Below, piece after piece: positions 36,614 through 46,141 of a stretch of DNA of 62,617 bases. Source of the DNA: an uncultured Bacteroidia bacterium (lineage in GTDB: Bacteria; Bacteroidota; Bacteroidia; Bacteroidales; UBA932); assembly GCA_902774045.1 (NCBI GenBank), contig CACYGW010000012.1, positions 1-62,617 of the forward strand, given 5' to 3'. The notes beneath the pieces were generated by a model that was not told where the DNA came from, did not search any database, and saw only the letters and a program-made list of their open reading frames with translations. The position numbers and the translations under genes are program-made. Position 1 is the stretch's first letter; each line of letters starts with the position of its first letter.

Positions 36614-37322
36614 ACTGGTAGATAATATCTCCCCTGTGATTTAGGGGGGCTTTAGTGTCGCGCGAGAAGTGCGACATTTTTGCTGCCCTTACGGCAAACT
36701 CTCTTAGGCATTTATCCTTGGAAGAAGTGGCGTCCTGAACCTTTGCCTCAGTGACGTTTCCGGCATTATCGACCACAATCAGAACGGTGACCATACCTCC
36801 GGCATAGCATCGGTAGGCCGGAATGGGAAGCCTGGAGGCCTTGCGCCCGTCAAGGGAATAGGATACAACGGAGGGGCCAGAATATTCTCCCCTGTGTTCT
36901 TCTTCCTTTTTGCCGGGGTCCGGGTCTGCATACTCCGGCTCGTCGTCGATATGTACCCCGTTTTTAAGCTCCTGGGCAAGCCTCTGTGCGTCCTGGTAAA
37001 GCTGGTTGGCATCGGTCCCCCTGTCATCCTTAAGAGCCTGCGTGCGGTCCGTAGCCGTATTCCTGAAGCTCTGGCCGGATTGCCCGGAAATAAGACTCTC
37101 TATACGGCTGGCTATCATCTCGTCAAAGTACTCCTGTTCTTCTTTGATGCGGTTGCGGGTTTCTTCCAGAGAAACGTCGTTGTCTTTGCTGAAATCCAAC
37201 ATAAAAACCTCTCCTCTGGAAACAAAGGAGTTAATCTGGAGTATAAGCAGGAAGATTACCACTACAAGATGTAATGATACCGTAAAATACAGTCCGGCCT
37301 TCTCTTCGCTGCTAAGGTTCAT
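36600..37322 (-). CDS. TonB-like energy transducer protein
   Basis: 240 residues: one N-terminal membrane anchor (about 12-32), a long charged periplasmic linker rich in Glu/Asp/Gln, and a C-terminal TonB-type domain (about 155-240; GGMVTVLIVVDNAGNVTEAKVQDAT). It would pass proton-motive energy to outer membrane transporters. It follows udk by 12 bases on the minus strand, downstream of the Exb operon on the same strand. The central linker lacks the Pro-Lys repeats of classical TonB. Confidence 0.82.
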   Translation of the reverse strand: MNLSSEEKAGLYFTVSLHLVVVIFLLILQINSFVSRGEVFMLDFSKDNDVSLEETRNRIKEEQEYFDEMIASRIESLISGQSGQSFRNTATDRTQALKDDRGTDANQLYQDAQRLAQELKNGVHIDDEPEYADPDPGKKEEEHRGEYSGPSVVSYSLDGRKASRLPIPAYRCYAGGMVTVLIVVDNAGNVTEAKVQDATSSKDKCLREFAVRAAKMSHFSRDTKAPLNHRGDIIYQFIAQ

Positions 37323-37334
37323 TTCAGGTGGGGG

Positions 37335-37958
37335 CTATTTTTTGACAATGCGGCTCATTGCCCTTTCTACGGTAGCAGAAATAACATCTATGGCAACTTT
37401 ATTGTGGCCACCCTGAGGGATAATTATGTCTGCATACCGCTTGCTGGGTTCAATGAACTGCAAGTGCATGGGTTTTACAGTGTCTGTGTAGTGTTCTATT
37501 GCTGTTTCTATTGTTCTTCCTCTTTCTGCAATGTCGCGGACGATAATTCTCATAAGCCTGTCGTCATCATCGGCATCTACGAAAATCTTAATGTTCATCT
37601 GGTCCCTTAGTTCCTTGCAGGTGAAGATGAGAATACCTTCCACTATTATAACCTCTGCCGGCTCTACGGTTACGGTCTCTGTCTTGGAACGGGAACATGT
37701 AATATAAGAGTAAACGGGCTGCTCTATGGTCTTGCCCTGCTTAAGCTCCCTAATCTGCTGGCACAGAAGCTTCCAGTCTATGGCGTCCGGATGGTCGAAG
37801 TTTATCTTCTGCCTGTCTTCCGGGGGCAGATGGCTTGAATCTTTGTAGTAGGAATCCTGGGGAATCACTACCACCCTTCCTTCCAACTGGCGGGTAATTG
37901 CCTTAACTACTGTCGTTTTTCCACTGCCGGAGCCTCCGGCGATACCGATAACTAACAT
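37335..37958 (-). CDS. udk: Uridine kinase
   Basis: Uridine/cytidine kinase of 207 residues when started at ATG 37958 (MLVIGIAGGSGSGKTT); an in-frame extension to 38120 would run back into asnS and is rejected. The Walker A loop is GGSGSGKTT (about 7-15), and DSYYKD and HPDAIDW contact the nucleoside. It phosphorylates uridine and cytidine in pyrimidine salvage. It sits 14 bases after asnS and 12 bases before the tonB-like gene. Confidence 0.94.
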   Translation of the reverse strand: MLVIGIAGGSGSGKTTVVKAITRQLEGRVVVIPQDSYYKDSSHLPPEDRQKINFDHPDAIDWKLLCQQIRELKQGKTIEQPVYSYITCSRSKTETVTVEPAEVIIVEGILIFTCKELRDQMNIKIFVDADDDDRLMRIIVRDIAERGRTIETAIEHYTDTVKPMHLQFIEPSKRYADIIIPQGGHNKVAIDVISATVERAMSRIVKK

Positions 37959-37972
37959 TCCTCTATGCCTTT

Positions 37973-39373
37973 TTAAAATTCTGCGTTCTTTGGTGTGCGG
38001 GGGAAGGGGATTACATCCCTGATGTTGGACATACCTGTAACGAAGAGAAGCAGGCGCTCGAATCCAAGACCGAATCCGCTGTGAGGCACTGTTCCGTAGC
38101 GTCTTGTGTCTATGTACCACTCCAGGTTTTTGCGGCTCATACCAAGTTCTGATATACGGGTCTCAAGTTTCTCAAGAGAGGATTCACGCTCCGAGCCTCC
38201 TATGATTTCTCCAATCTTGGGGAAGAGCACGTCCATTCCGCGCACTGTGCGGCCATCCTCGTTTTGCTTCATATAGAAGGCCTTGATATCCTTAGGGAAG
38301 TCTATAAGGATAACTGGTTTGCCAAAGTGTTTCTCTACAAGGAATCGCTCGTGCTCGCTCTGGAAATCCGTTCCCCAGTGTACCGGGAACTCGAACTTCT
38401 GGCCGTCTCGCACGGCCTGCTCCAGAATTTCTACTGCCTGGGTGTAGGTTACCCTCTGGAATTCTATTCCAAGCACGCTGTGAAGCCTTTCAATGAGGCC
38501 CTCGTCGTATTTGTCGTTGAGAAACTGAAGGTCGTCTGCACAGTTGTCAAGGGCGTACTGCACAAGGTATTTAACGAACTCTTCTGCCAGTTCCATATTG
38601 TCGTTAATGTCGTAGAAAGCCATTTCCGGCTCTATCATCCAGAACTCTGCAAGGTGGCGGGGAGTATTGGAATTCTCTGCGCGGAAGGTGGGCCCGAAGG
38701 TGTAAATCTCGCCCACTGCGGTTGCGCCAAGTTCGCCTTCCAGCTGTCCGCTTACGGTAAGGGATGTCTTCTTGCCAAAGAAGTCCTTGCTAAAGTCTAC
38801 TTTTCCGTTATGTACGGGAACGTTTGCAAGGTCCAGCGTTGTAACCTGGAACATATCGCCGGCTCCCTCTGCGTCAGACTCTGTGATAAGCGGGGTGTGA
38901 AGATACACGAAGCCCTTGTCGTTAAAGAACTTGTGAATGGCAAAGGCCATTGCGTGACGAATCCTGAGTACTGCACCGAAGGTATTGGTCCTAAGCCTCA
39001 TATGGGCCACTGACCTAAGGTATTCAAGAGTGGTATCTTTCTTCTGCAGGGGAAAGCGCATAGGATCGCAGTCGCCCAGAACCTCTATTTTGGAGGCCTG
39101 GATTTCTACGGCCTGACCGCTTCCTATAGACTCTGTAAGAATTCCTGTCACCTGAAGGCTGGCGCCTGTAGTAACTCTTTTAAGGGTTTCCTCGTCAATA
39201 ACGTCGCAAGGGGCCACCACCTGTATGTTCTTTATGGTGGAGCCGTCGTTAAGGGCTATGAATTTTACCTGTTTATTGCCTCGTTTTGTCTTTACCCAAC
39301 CCTTTGCAAGCACCTCGTTTCCGGGTGCGCAGCAAAGCAAGTCTTTTACCTTGGTTCTCTTGAGAGTCTGCAT
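37973..39373 (-). CDS. asnS: Asparaginyl-tRNA synthetase
   Basis: Class IIb synthetase of 466 residues charging tRNA-Asn. The N-terminal OB-fold anticodon domain (about 15-110; [21 protein letters not shown]) is followed by the catalytic core with motif 2 ([19 protein letters not shown]) and motif 3 ([15 protein letters not shown]). Asn rather than Asp identity is supported by the HLAEFWM(I/L)EPEMAF motif. First gene of the asnS-udk-tonB-like unit. Confidence 0.96.
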   Translation of the reverse strand: MQTLKRTKVKDLLCCAPGNEVLAKGWVKTKRGNKQVKFIALNDGSTIKNIQVVAPCDVIDEETLKRVTTGASLQVTGILTESIGSGQAVEIQASKIEVLGDCDPMRFPLQKKDTTLEYLRSVAHMRLRTNTFGAVLRIRHAMAFAIHKFFNDKGFVYLHTPLITESDAEGAGDMFQVTTLDLANVPVHNGKVDFSKDFFGKKTSLTVSGQLEGELGATAVGEIYTFGPTFRAENSNTPRHLAEFWMIEPEMAFYDINDNMELAEEFVKYLVQYALDNCADDLQFLNDKYDEGLIERLHSVLGIEFQRVTYTQAVEILEQAVRDGQKFEFPVHWGTDFQSEHERFLVEKHFGKPVILIDFPKDIKAFYMKQNEDGRTVRGMDVLFPKIGEIIGGSERESSLEKLETRISELGMSRKNLEWYIDTRRYGTVPHSGFGLGFERLLLFVTGMSNIRDVIPFPRTPKNAEF

Positions 39374-39417
39374 ATAGATTAAGATTTGTTCATTCTTGCA
39401 AAGATAATGTTTTTACT

Positions 39418-39457
39418 ACAAAAAAGAAAGCCCTCCGCGGTGGGAAGGCTTTCTTTT
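39418..39457 (-). terminator. Terminator of the Exb operon
   Basis: AAAAGAAAGCC...GGCTTTCTTTT arms enclose a GGG/CCC inner pairing and a short loop; on the minus strand the stem is followed by a T-run. It lies between the last exbD stop (39472) and the asnS start (39373). The symmetrical A/T arms could also work on the plus strand, but no plus-strand gene precedes it. Confidence 0.85.
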
Positions 39458-39471
39458 AAGTATTTAGCAGA

Positions 39472-39939
39472 TTACTCAGCTTTTCTTGCCTGGTACATAA
39501 TCTTAAGTGCCGAGCAGCGTCTGAGTTCCTGTTTGATATCGGTGATGATACCCATTCTGACATCCATATCTCCCTTGATGACCGTGGTCATATAGGAACG
39601 GTCTGCCTCGCTCTTGGAATCACGCTCTGCTGCAATAAAGTCACGGATATCCTGTACGGTCTTGAAGGAGTCGTTAAGCTGGATACGTGCGTCGGTTCCA
39701 TACTGGCTCTGGAGAGAGCGGATAGGGGAACCAACGTTGATGTAAGCTGCTAGGTCTTTCCTTTCAAGTTTAACAACCTCCGATGCCTCGGGGAGTTTAA
39801 CCATAACTTTATTTTCAGTTTCACGCAACTGGGTGGTAACCATAAAGAAGAACAGAAGCATGAACACGATATCAGAGAGCGAGCTGGAAGTTATAGCCGG
39901 CACGTCTTTCTTATTGTTGCTGCCACCAAATTTTGACAT
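39472..39939 (-). CDS. exbD: ExbD/TolR family biopolymer transport protein (second copy)
   Basis: 155 residues with one N-terminal membrane helix (about 20-40; SLSDIVFMLLFFFMVTT, with the proton-channel aspartate D24) and a periplasmic domain. It ends the ExbB operon, 15 bases after the other ExbD. It differs from its partner in length and in the periplasmic part, so the two are probably distinct subunits rather than a recent duplication. Confidence 0.9.
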   Translation of the reverse strand: MSKFGGSNNKKDVPAITSSSLSDIVFMLLFFFMVTTQLRETENKVMVKLPEASEVVKLERKDLAAYINVGSPIRSLQSQYGTDARIQLNDSFKTVQDIRDFIAAERDSKSEADRSYMTTVIKGDMDVRMGIITDIKQELRRCSALKIMYQARKAE

Positions 39940-39954
39940 AATTATTGTCCTCCT

Positions 39955-40536
39955 TTATTTCTTTTTACCAGTATCCTTAGGCTCAGCCTCAGAAATATTC
40001 TGAGGGATGATCTCTTTTACAATCTTCTGCTTTTCCTCGTCAAGAGAAGCGAACTTCTTGCCGTACTCTTTATAGCAGAAGTCGTCACGAAGCTCGTTGA
40101 TTGCTTTTACAAGCTCGTTCTGAACTGCTATATAAGCCTTATAGCTGGTACCACGGTCATTCTGCAAAGAAATGATACCCTTTGATACCTGAGCCTTGCC
40201 ATAGTTCTCTATGTTCTTCTCTTCCTTCTCAGGAAGGTTGGGATCGTTAGCAGGGTTTGTAAGGAATTCTTTGATTTTATCTTTAAGCTGGCTGATGTCT
40301 AGGGCTTCACTACCGGCGAGAAGTCTGTCGTTTGCGTTAATCCTGACTACGATGATGTTACGACGGTTGATCTTGATATCCTCAACCTTCTGGTTCTCAT
40401 CAGGCATAGGCGGAAGACGTCTCTGCAAACCAGTCTGTGACCCCATGGTTGTTGTCATGAGGAAGTAGCAAAGGAGCAGGAACGCTATATCCGCTGTTGA
40501 ACTAGAATTTATCGCAGGTGTTTTTTTCTTACCCAT
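39955..40536 (-). CDS. exbD: ExbD/TolR family biopolymer transport protein (first copy)
   Basis: 193 residues: the membrane helix at about 12-32 (SSTADIAFLLLCYFLMTT, with aspartate D15) is followed by a longer charged periplasmic part with a lysine/glutamate-rich C-terminus. Five bases separate it from the upstream 148-residue membrane protein. Together with ExbB and the second ExbD it should form a proton-driven motor. Confidence 0.9.
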   Translation of the reverse strand: MGKKKTPAINSSSTADIAFLLLCYFLMTTTMGSQTGLQRRLPPMPDENQKVEDIKINRRNIIVVRINANDRLLAGSEALDISQLKDKIKEFLTNPANDPNLPEKEEKNIENYGKAQVSKGIISLQNDRGTSYKAYIAVQNELVKAINELRDDFCYKEYGKKFASLDEEKQKIVKEIIPQNISEAEPKDTGKKK

Positions 40537-40541
40537 AGTCT

Positions 40542-40988
40542 TTATTTATTGCGAATCTTGCTTACGATTTCACCATAAACAATAGCGGCAACTGCACCCA
40601 GTCCAGCTATAGCGGTAATAATCAAGATTGTGTCAGTAAGTTTGAGAGTTCCGTCTGTAACAGGCTCTCCGTTATATGCAACCGGCTGCGAACCTGCGGC
40701 CAAAGCGTAGGCAATGAGAACAAGAACAACGGCTCCGCCAAGTATTGTGCAAAGCTTTACGATGCTCTTCTTGTTGTTTTTTGCCATAATGAAGATATTG
40801 ACCACTGCAAGAAGAATCACAGTGCCAATAACCATCCACTCTGTCCAACGAAGCAGCAGGTCAACAGTACCATTAGGGTCGGTAGGACGCTCAGGCAAAC
40901 CTGTAAAGAAGCCTGCAGCGACAATGATGATGCTGATGGCCATCAGCGCCAACATTACCCATTTGAAGATTTTATTCTGTTTTCCCAT
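40542..40988 (-). CDS. Small membrane protein in the Exb operon
   Basis: 148 residues, four predicted membrane helices (about 10-28, 50-68, 80-98 and 117-138) and short polar ends. I do not recognise a named family. Its position between exbB and exbD (gaps of 15 and 5 bases) is a Bacteroidetes feature and argues for a structural role in that complex. Confidence 0.75.
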   Translation of the reverse strand: MGKQNKIFKWVMLALMAISIIIVAAGFFTGLPERPTDPNGTVDLLLRWTEWMVIGTVILLAVVNIFIMAKNNKKSIVKLCTILGGAVVLVLIAYALAAGSQPVAYNGEPVTDGTLKLTDTILIITAIAGLGAVAAIVYGEIVSKIRNK

Positions 40989-41003
40989 TGTTTGGACAAA
41001 TTA

Positions 41004-41795
41004 CTATTTGTTGTACTTGGTGAGGATGTCTACGAGAGAGATGGAAGCATCTTCCATATCGATAGTGATGGACTCAATCTTTGCAAGGATGTAGTTGTAG
41101 AAGATCTGGAGGATCATAGCTACGATAAGACCTGCAACAGTTGTGATGAGGGCCACCTTCATACCACCGGCAACAACGTTAGGGGAGATATCACCTGCAG
41201 CCTGGATAGCATCGAAGGCCTGGATCATACCAATAACGGTACCAAGGAATCCGAGTGAAGGAGCAATGGCGATGAAGAGGGAAATCCAGGAAAGACCGTT
41301 CTCGAGGTTGCTCATCTGAACAGAACCGTAAGAAACGATAGCTTTCTCTACATTGTCAAGACCCTGATCGTAACGGAGGAGACCCTGATAGAAGATGCTG
41401 GCTACAGGACCACGAGTGTCACGGCAAACATCCTTTGCAGCCTCGATACCACCTTTTGCAAGAGCAGCCTCTACGTTCTCGAGGAGTTTCTTAACGTTAA
41501 CTTTTGCAAAGTTCAGATACAAAATTCTCTCGATAGCAAGAGCAAGACCAAGGATCAAGCAAATGACGATAAGAGACATGAAGCCTGCGCCACCCTCGAT
41601 GAATTTTGTTTTAATAGCCTGGTGTAGGGGAACTTCCTCACCTGAACTTTTGAAGAGATCAGCAGCACTTGTGGGAGCTTCTGCCTGAACTTCAGTTGCT
41701 TCGGGAGCTACATTTTCCTCCTCCTGAGCTGAAGCGATGTTTGCAGTGAAGGTCATAATACCTGCAACTGCCAAAAACATGAAAAACTTTTTCAT
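41004..41795 (-). CDS. exbB: MotA/TolQ/ExbB proton channel family protein
   Basis: 263 residues. Unlike E. coli ExbB it begins with a cleavable-looking signal (ending ANIASAQ) and an acidic periplasmic stretch (about 24-60), then three membrane helices (about 72-95, 165-190 and 205-235) with the conserved ISLFIAIAPSLGFLGTVIGMIQAF segment. First gene of exbB-membrane protein-exbD-exbD. Confidence 0.92.
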   Translation of the reverse strand: MKKFFMFLAVAGIMTFTANIASAQEEENVAPEATEVQAEAPTSAADLFKSSGEEVPLHQAIKTKFIEGGAGFMSLIVICLILGLALAIERILYLNFAKVNVKKLLENVEAALAKGGIEAAKDVCRDTRGPVASIFYQGLLRYDQGLDNVEKAIVSYGSVQMSNLENGLSWISLFIAIAPSLGFLGTVIGMIQAFDAIQAAGDISPNVVAGGMKVALITTVAGLIVAMILQIFYNYILAKIESITIDMEDASISLVDILTKYNK

Positions 41796-41888
41796 AATTG
41801 TTTTTGAGTGTTTGAAATAAATAATTGTATTAAGTTAATAGTTACTTTCTGTAAAGTCGGTGCAATTTAATCAAAATAATCGAATTCA

Positions 41889-41896
41889 CAAAGGTA
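41889..41896 (-). promoter_or_regulatory. Possible -7 element of the Exb operon promoter
   Basis: On the minus strand TACCTTTG matches TAnnTTTG, about 94 bases before the exbB start, with an AT-rich leader between. No clear TTTG at the -33 distance, which falls inside the end of the asparaginase gene. Confidence 0.4.
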
Positions 41897-41901
41897 AAAG
41901 G

Positions 41902-42942
41902 CTAAAATGTGGTTATTTCTCCTTTCAGATTTTGGCTCATCAAAGTCTTAACGCGTTCATTGTCACCTGTTTTGCCCATCAGATAAAAAAGCTTGCCAAG
42001 ACAACTCTCCGTTGTTGAGTCATAACCGTTTATCACTCCCGCCTTCTGCAAGGATATACCCGTGGCGTAAATGCTCATATCTACGGTGCCGGACAGGCAC
42101 TGCGTTACATTTACAAGAATCTTGCCCATTGCGGCTGCTTCTGCCACTATATCGATGAACCAGTCTTTAGAAGGAGCGTTTCCGGAACCAAAGGTCTCTA
42201 TAATTACAGCCCGGGATTCCTGGCCGCACAGGATGTGTCTCACAACCTCCTTGGTAATGCCTGGGTGTACCTTTAATATTGATACCCTTGTGTCCAGATC
42301 TGTGTGAACGGTGAAGGGGCCCCCGGTGGGCTTCATTATGGCATCCCTGTTATATCTTATGTTGATACCGGCCTGCGCCAGGGCAGGGTAGTTGGGGCTG
42401 GAGAAAGCATTGAACTCCTCAGAGTTTATCTTTACGCAGCGGTTCCCCCTCATAAGCAGGGAATTAAAGTAAACGCACACTTCCGGCACAAGGCTCCTGC
42501 CCTCCGGGGTTTTTGCCGATGCAATCTCTATTGCGGAAATAAGGTTCTCTTTTCCGTCCGTGCGCGGCACTCCTACCGGCAGCTGGCTTCCCGTAAAAAT
42601 GACCGGTTTGTCAAGGTTGTCCAGCATAAAGCTCACGGCCGATGCAGAATAAGCCATGGTATCCGTTCCGTGCAGCACGACAAACCCATCGTAAGAGTTG
42701 TAATTATCCCTTATTATGCAGGCCAGTTTCTGCCACATCCCCGGTTCTACGTCCGATGAATCTATCAGAGGGTCGAACGTATATACCTGGATATCAACGG
42801 CAAACTGTTTGATCTCCGGTACCTTTTCAAAAATCTGGTCAAAGTTGAAGGGCTTCAGAGTCCCTTCCGGGCCGCCCTTTGTCATACCTATCGTTCCTCC
42901 TGTATAAATAAGGAGTATGGAGGTTCTTCCTGTGTTATTCAT
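41902..42942 (-). CDS. ansA: Type I L-asparaginase
   Basis: 346 residues without a signal peptide, so cytoplasmic. The two catalytic threonine motifs are clear: IYTGGTIGM (about 12-20) and VLHGTDTMAYSAS (about 88-100). It hydrolyses asparagine to aspartate and ammonia. It follows tatD by only 2 bases on the minus strand and ends just before the Exb operon promoter. Confidence 0.92.
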   Translation of the reverse strand: MNNTGRTSILLIYTGGTIGMTKGGPEGTLKPFNFDQIFEKVPEIKQFAVDIQVYTFDPLIDSSDVEPGMWQKLACIIRDNYNSYDGFVVLHGTDTMAYSASAVSFMLDNLDKPVIFTGSQLPVGVPRTDGKENLISAIEIASAKTPEGRSLVPEVCVYFNSLLMRGNRCVKINSEEFNAFSSPNYPALAQAGINIRYNRDAIMKPTGGPFTVHTDLDTRVSILKVHPGITKEVVRHILCGQESRAVIIETFGSGNAPSKDWFIDIVAEAAAMGKILVNVTQCLSGTVDMSIYATGISLQKAGVINGYDSTTESCLGKLFYLMGKTGDNERVKTLMSQNLKGEITTF

Positions 42943-42944
42943 AA

Positions 42945-43739
42945 TTATGGTTTAATTCCAAATAATTCTAATGCCGATTGTGTGGTAACCCGTGCCACTT
43001 CTTCAATGTCTATTCCCTTAATCTGGGCAATTTTTTCTGCAATGAGGGGAATCATCGCCGGCTCGTTCCTCTGCCCCCTGAAAGGTGTGGGAGAAAGATA
43101 GGGCGAATCTGTCTCCAGCAGAATATCTTGCAGCGGAATCTCCTTTACACTCAAGGCTACCTTGGCATTCTTGAATGTCACCACCCCTCCTATTCCAACC
43201 TTCCAGTCCCCATATTTCTGAAGTCTCCGGTAGGTGTCGATACTGCCGCTGAATGCGTGTACGTTGCCGCGGAGCCCTCTTCCTTTAAAACCCTCCAGCA
43301 CTGTAAAGAAATCATCGGTAGCGTCACGTACGTGTATGTTAAGCGGAAGCTCCAGTTCAAGGGCCAGCTCCAACTGGCAGCGAAGGGCCTCCTTCTGCTC
43401 CTCCTTGAACTCCGTAGACCAATGATAATCAAGGCCTATTTCTCCTATGGCGATGATGTCCGGAGTTATGCCTGCAAAAGTCTCTTCCACGTCCTTCTTC
43501 CAGTTCCCGTCCACAGACCCCGGGTAAAGCCCGGCCATAGGCAAAACCACGCCCGGATGGGCGCGGCAGATACTGCGGGCGCTTTCTCGCTCGTGCTTGT
43601 CTATATCGGGATGAAAAATCATTCCCACCCCGGCCGCGGCGGCCCTGGCAATGACATCATCAACCTCTGAAGGCCCGCCCTCGGGGTTATAGGACTCATC
43701 GTTAAGATGTGCGTGCGTATCTATGAATCTTGGAAGCAT
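42945..43739 (-). CDS. tatD: TatD family metal-dependent hydrolase
   Basis: 264 residues from ATG 43739 (MLPRFIDTHAHLND); an in-frame start 8 codons upstream is possible. Metal ligands: DTHAHL near the N-terminus, GEIGLDYHW, HVRDA, HAFSGS and ETDSPYLSP. The family contains 3'-5' DNA exonucleases of the YcfH/TatD type. It is co-transcribed with ansA. Confidence 0.92.
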   Translation of the reverse strand: MLPRFIDTHAHLNDESYNPEGGPSEVDDVIARAAAAGVGMIFHPDIDKHERESARSICRAHPGVVLPMAGLYPGSVDGNWKKDVEETFAGITPDIIAIGEIGLDYHWSTEFKEEQKEALRCQLELALELELPLNIHVRDATDDFFTVLEGFKGRGLRGNVHAFSGSIDTYRRLQKYGDWKVGIGGVVTFKNAKVALSVKEIPLQDILLETDSPYLSPTPFRGQRNEPAMIPLIAEKIAQIKGIDIEEVARVTTQSALELFGIKP

Positions 43740-43775
43740 AGGATAGTCTTGGCGTGAAGGCAAAGATAGTAAAAA

Positions 43776-44921
43776 TTACCCAAGAGTGTTACGTATAGAG
43801 CAATTTCCAAGTAAATCCCTGTAGATTAAATTCTCTGCCTCCATCAGAGGAAGAAGATAATTTATCTCGGTTATCTCCAGCCCACTTTTCTGGCAGAGCT
43901 CCGCCGTAGAAATCCCCCTGTTTCCGTAAATGATTTTGGCAATTGCCTTTATGCGTTCTATCTCTTCGTCGGGGAGCCTTCCGCGGAATATTTTTTCCGG
44001 CGCCAGGGCCGCCGCGGCCCCAAAACTCCGCCTTCCGCTGTGCAGCCCCAGTTTAAGCAGCAGGTCGTCCAGAGAACAGAAAGCCTCTGCCTTCCTCTGC
44101 GACAGCAGAAGATTACAGCCTCCGGAGCGCAGGTCGTCAATTCTACCCGGAAGTACGTAGACATCCCTGCTATATGTATAGGCCAGATGGGCCGTCATAA
44201 GCCCTCCGCCCCTCTCTTTAGACTCTACAAGAATGACGGTGCGGCTCATCCCGGCTATAATCCGGTTTCTCCTTAAAAAATTAAAGGCCACGGGGCTGGT
44301 CCCCGGCGGATAGTCGGTAACAAGGGCGCAGCCCTCCGTAGCGGCGATGACGGAAGCGTCATAGTTATGGACCGATGGGTACACTGCATCTATCCCGGTA
44401 GCCATTACCGCCACCGTGCGGGCCCCGCTTTTAAGGGCGGTCCTGTGGGCGACGATGTCCGTCCCTATGGCAAGCCCGCTCACTATGGGCGGCTTCTCCC
44501 TGGCCAGGGCGATGCCCGCAGTTATCTTGCCGCACCACTCAATACCATAGTGGCTGATATCCCTGGTGCCCACGATGGCAATGGGCGCAGCCCCCAGGAA
44601 AACATCCTCCGGAGGGGAATCACTCCGCACATACAGGCCAAGGGGCGCATCTTCGCACTCCCGAAGCATGGGAGGATAGGTTTTTTGGCCGATAGTTACG
44701 TAATAACAGCCTTTGCGCCTGAGCCTCTCCAGCTCCTGGGCGGTTTTCTCCAATTCCTCATTGTTAAGCTGCACCAGAGGATGCAGCCTGGCAAGATAGG
44801 CCGCATCCATAGAGAAAACATCGGCCACGTCCCCCACGGCCTCTATGAGTTTTATCCCTACCACGGGATTAAATCCAAATGCCTTTCCAAGCAGGCAGTA
44901 ATATACAGTTTCCTTATCCAT
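43776..44921 (-). CDS. dprA: DNA processing protein DprA
   Basis: 381 residues with a helical N-terminal domain (about 1-80), the Rossmann-like DprA core (VGTRDISHYG, SGLAIGTDIVAHRTAL, ATGIDAVYP) and a C-terminal winged helix (about 315-380). DprA loads RecA on incoming single-stranded DNA in transformation. It lies 36 bases upstream of tatD on the same strand; its other side is the queA terminator. Confidence 0.93.
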   Translation of the reverse strand: MDKETVYYCLLGKAFGFNPVVGIKLIEAVGDVADVFSMDAAYLARLHPLVQLNNEELEKTAQELERLRRKGCYYVTIGQKTYPPMLRECEDAPLGLYVRSDSPPEDVFLGAAPIAIVGTRDISHYGIEWCGKITAGIALAREKPPIVSGLAIGTDIVAHRTALKSGARTVAVMATGIDAVYPSVHNYDASVIAATEGCALVTDYPPGTSPVAFNFLRRNRIIAGMSRTVILVESKERGGGLMTAHLAYTYSRDVYVLPGRIDDLRSGGCNLLLSQRKAEAFCSLDDLLLKLGLHSGRRSFGAAAALAPEKIFRGRLPDEEIERIKAIAKIIYGNRGISTAELCQKSGLEITEINYLLPLMEAENLIYRDLLGNCSIRNTLG

Positions 44922-44950
44922 AGCGGCGCAATTTAGCTCTGCCGCGCAGT

Positions 44951-44987
44951 AAAAAAAAGAAAAGTGACTCGGGGAGAGCCACTTTTT
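44951..44987 (-). terminator. Terminator of queA
   Basis: AAAGTG-A-CTC (44961-44970) pairs with GAG-C-CACTTT around GGGGA with one mismatch; on the minus strand the stem is followed by a T-run (complement of eight A at 44951-44958). Confidence 0.85.
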
Positions 44988-45007
44988 TACGAATCTTTAA
45001 AATAATG

Positions 45008-46057
45008 CTAAATAATTAGCATCGCGTCGCCGTAAGGGCCAAAGCGGTAGTCTTCCTTCAGGGCTACCTCGTAGGCCTTCATCACGTTGGTGAAGCCGCC
45101 GAACGCTGCGACCGACATAAGCATGGTAGAGCAGGGCAGGTGGAAATTGGAAACAATCGACGTGGGAACACTGAAGGTGTAGGGAGGGAAGATGAACTTG
45201 CTTGTCCAGCCATCGTAGGGCTTAACCTCGCTGGTGGTGGTTACATAAGTCTCCAGACCCCTTATTACAGTAGCGCCCACGGCAAGTACCTTATGCCCCT
45301 GTGCCTTTGTCTGGTTAATAAGATTTGCAGTCTCTTCGCTTATTATAAGCCTCTCGGAATCCATCTTATGCTTGGAAAGATCCTCTACGTCTACCTTGCG
45401 GAAGTGCCCAAGGCCCATATGCATAGTAAGGAAGGTTTTGTTTATGTCTTTGAGAATCATCCTGTTAAACAGCTCGCGGCTAAAATGAAGCCCGGCTGCG
45501 GGAGCAGAAACAGCACCCTCGTTCTTGGCAAAGATGGTCTGGAAATTCTCCCTGTCCTCCGGAGTGGGTTTCTCCTTTACAAACTTAAGGATAGGAGTCT
45601 CTCCCAGACTGTAAAGAGTCTGCTTGAACTCGTCGTAAGGTCCGTCAAAAAGGAATCTGAGCGTGCGGCCGCGGGATGTAGTATTGTCTATAACCTCTGC
45701 CACAAGGCTCTCGTCCTCTCCAAAGTAGAGCTTGTTGCCAATGCGGATTTTGCGGGCAGGGTCTACTATAACATCCCAAAGCCTCTGGTCTCGGGCAAGC
45801 TCCCGGAGCAGGAAAACTTCAATATCGGCCCCGGTCTTCTCCTTTTTGCCGTAAAGCCTTGCGGGGAAAACCTTAGTATCGTTGAAAACGAAGGTATCGC
45901 CCTTGCCAAAGTAATTTATTATGTCCTTGAAGATTACGTGCTCTATTTCTCCTGTATCTTTGTGGAGAACCATAAGTTTGCACTCGTCACGCCATCTGGT
46001 GGGCTCTGACGCTATCTTCTCTGCGGGAAGGTCAAAATTGAATTGGGATAGTTTCAT
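45008..46057 (-). CDS. queA: tRNA preQ1 ribosyltransferase-isomerase
   Basis: S-adenosylmethionine:tRNA ribosyltransferase-isomerase, 349 residues, normal length. It adds the ribosyl part of SAM to preQ1 in tRNA to make epoxyqueuosine. Diagnostic segments: [12 protein letters not shown] at the N-terminus, [28 protein letters not shown] and TNFHLPxS-like [12 protein letters not shown]. Single-gene unit with its own terminator. Confidence 0.96.
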   Translation of the reverse strand: MKLSQFNFDLPAEKIASEPTRWRDECKLMVLHKDTGEIEHVIFKDIINYFGKGDTFVFNDTKVFPARLYGKKEKTGADIEVFLLRELARDQRLWDVIVDPARKIRIGNKLYFGEDESLVAEVIDNTTSRGRTLRFLFDGPYDEFKQTLYSLGETPILKFVKEKPTPEDRENFQTIFAKNEGAVSAPAAGLHFSRELFNRMILKDINKTFLTMHMGLGHFRKVDVEDLSKHKMDSERLIISEETANLINQTKAQGHKVLAVGATVIRGLETYVTTTSEVKPYDGWTSKFIFPPYTFSVPTSIVSNFHLPCSTMLMSVAAFGGFTNVMKAYEVALKEDYRFGPYGDAMLII

Positions 46058-46141
46058 ACTTAAAAAATTGACGCGTACTCTTTATTATACGTCAAAATCT
46101 CCAAAATGTTTCATTCCAGTGCAGGAAAACCAGGAAAAATC

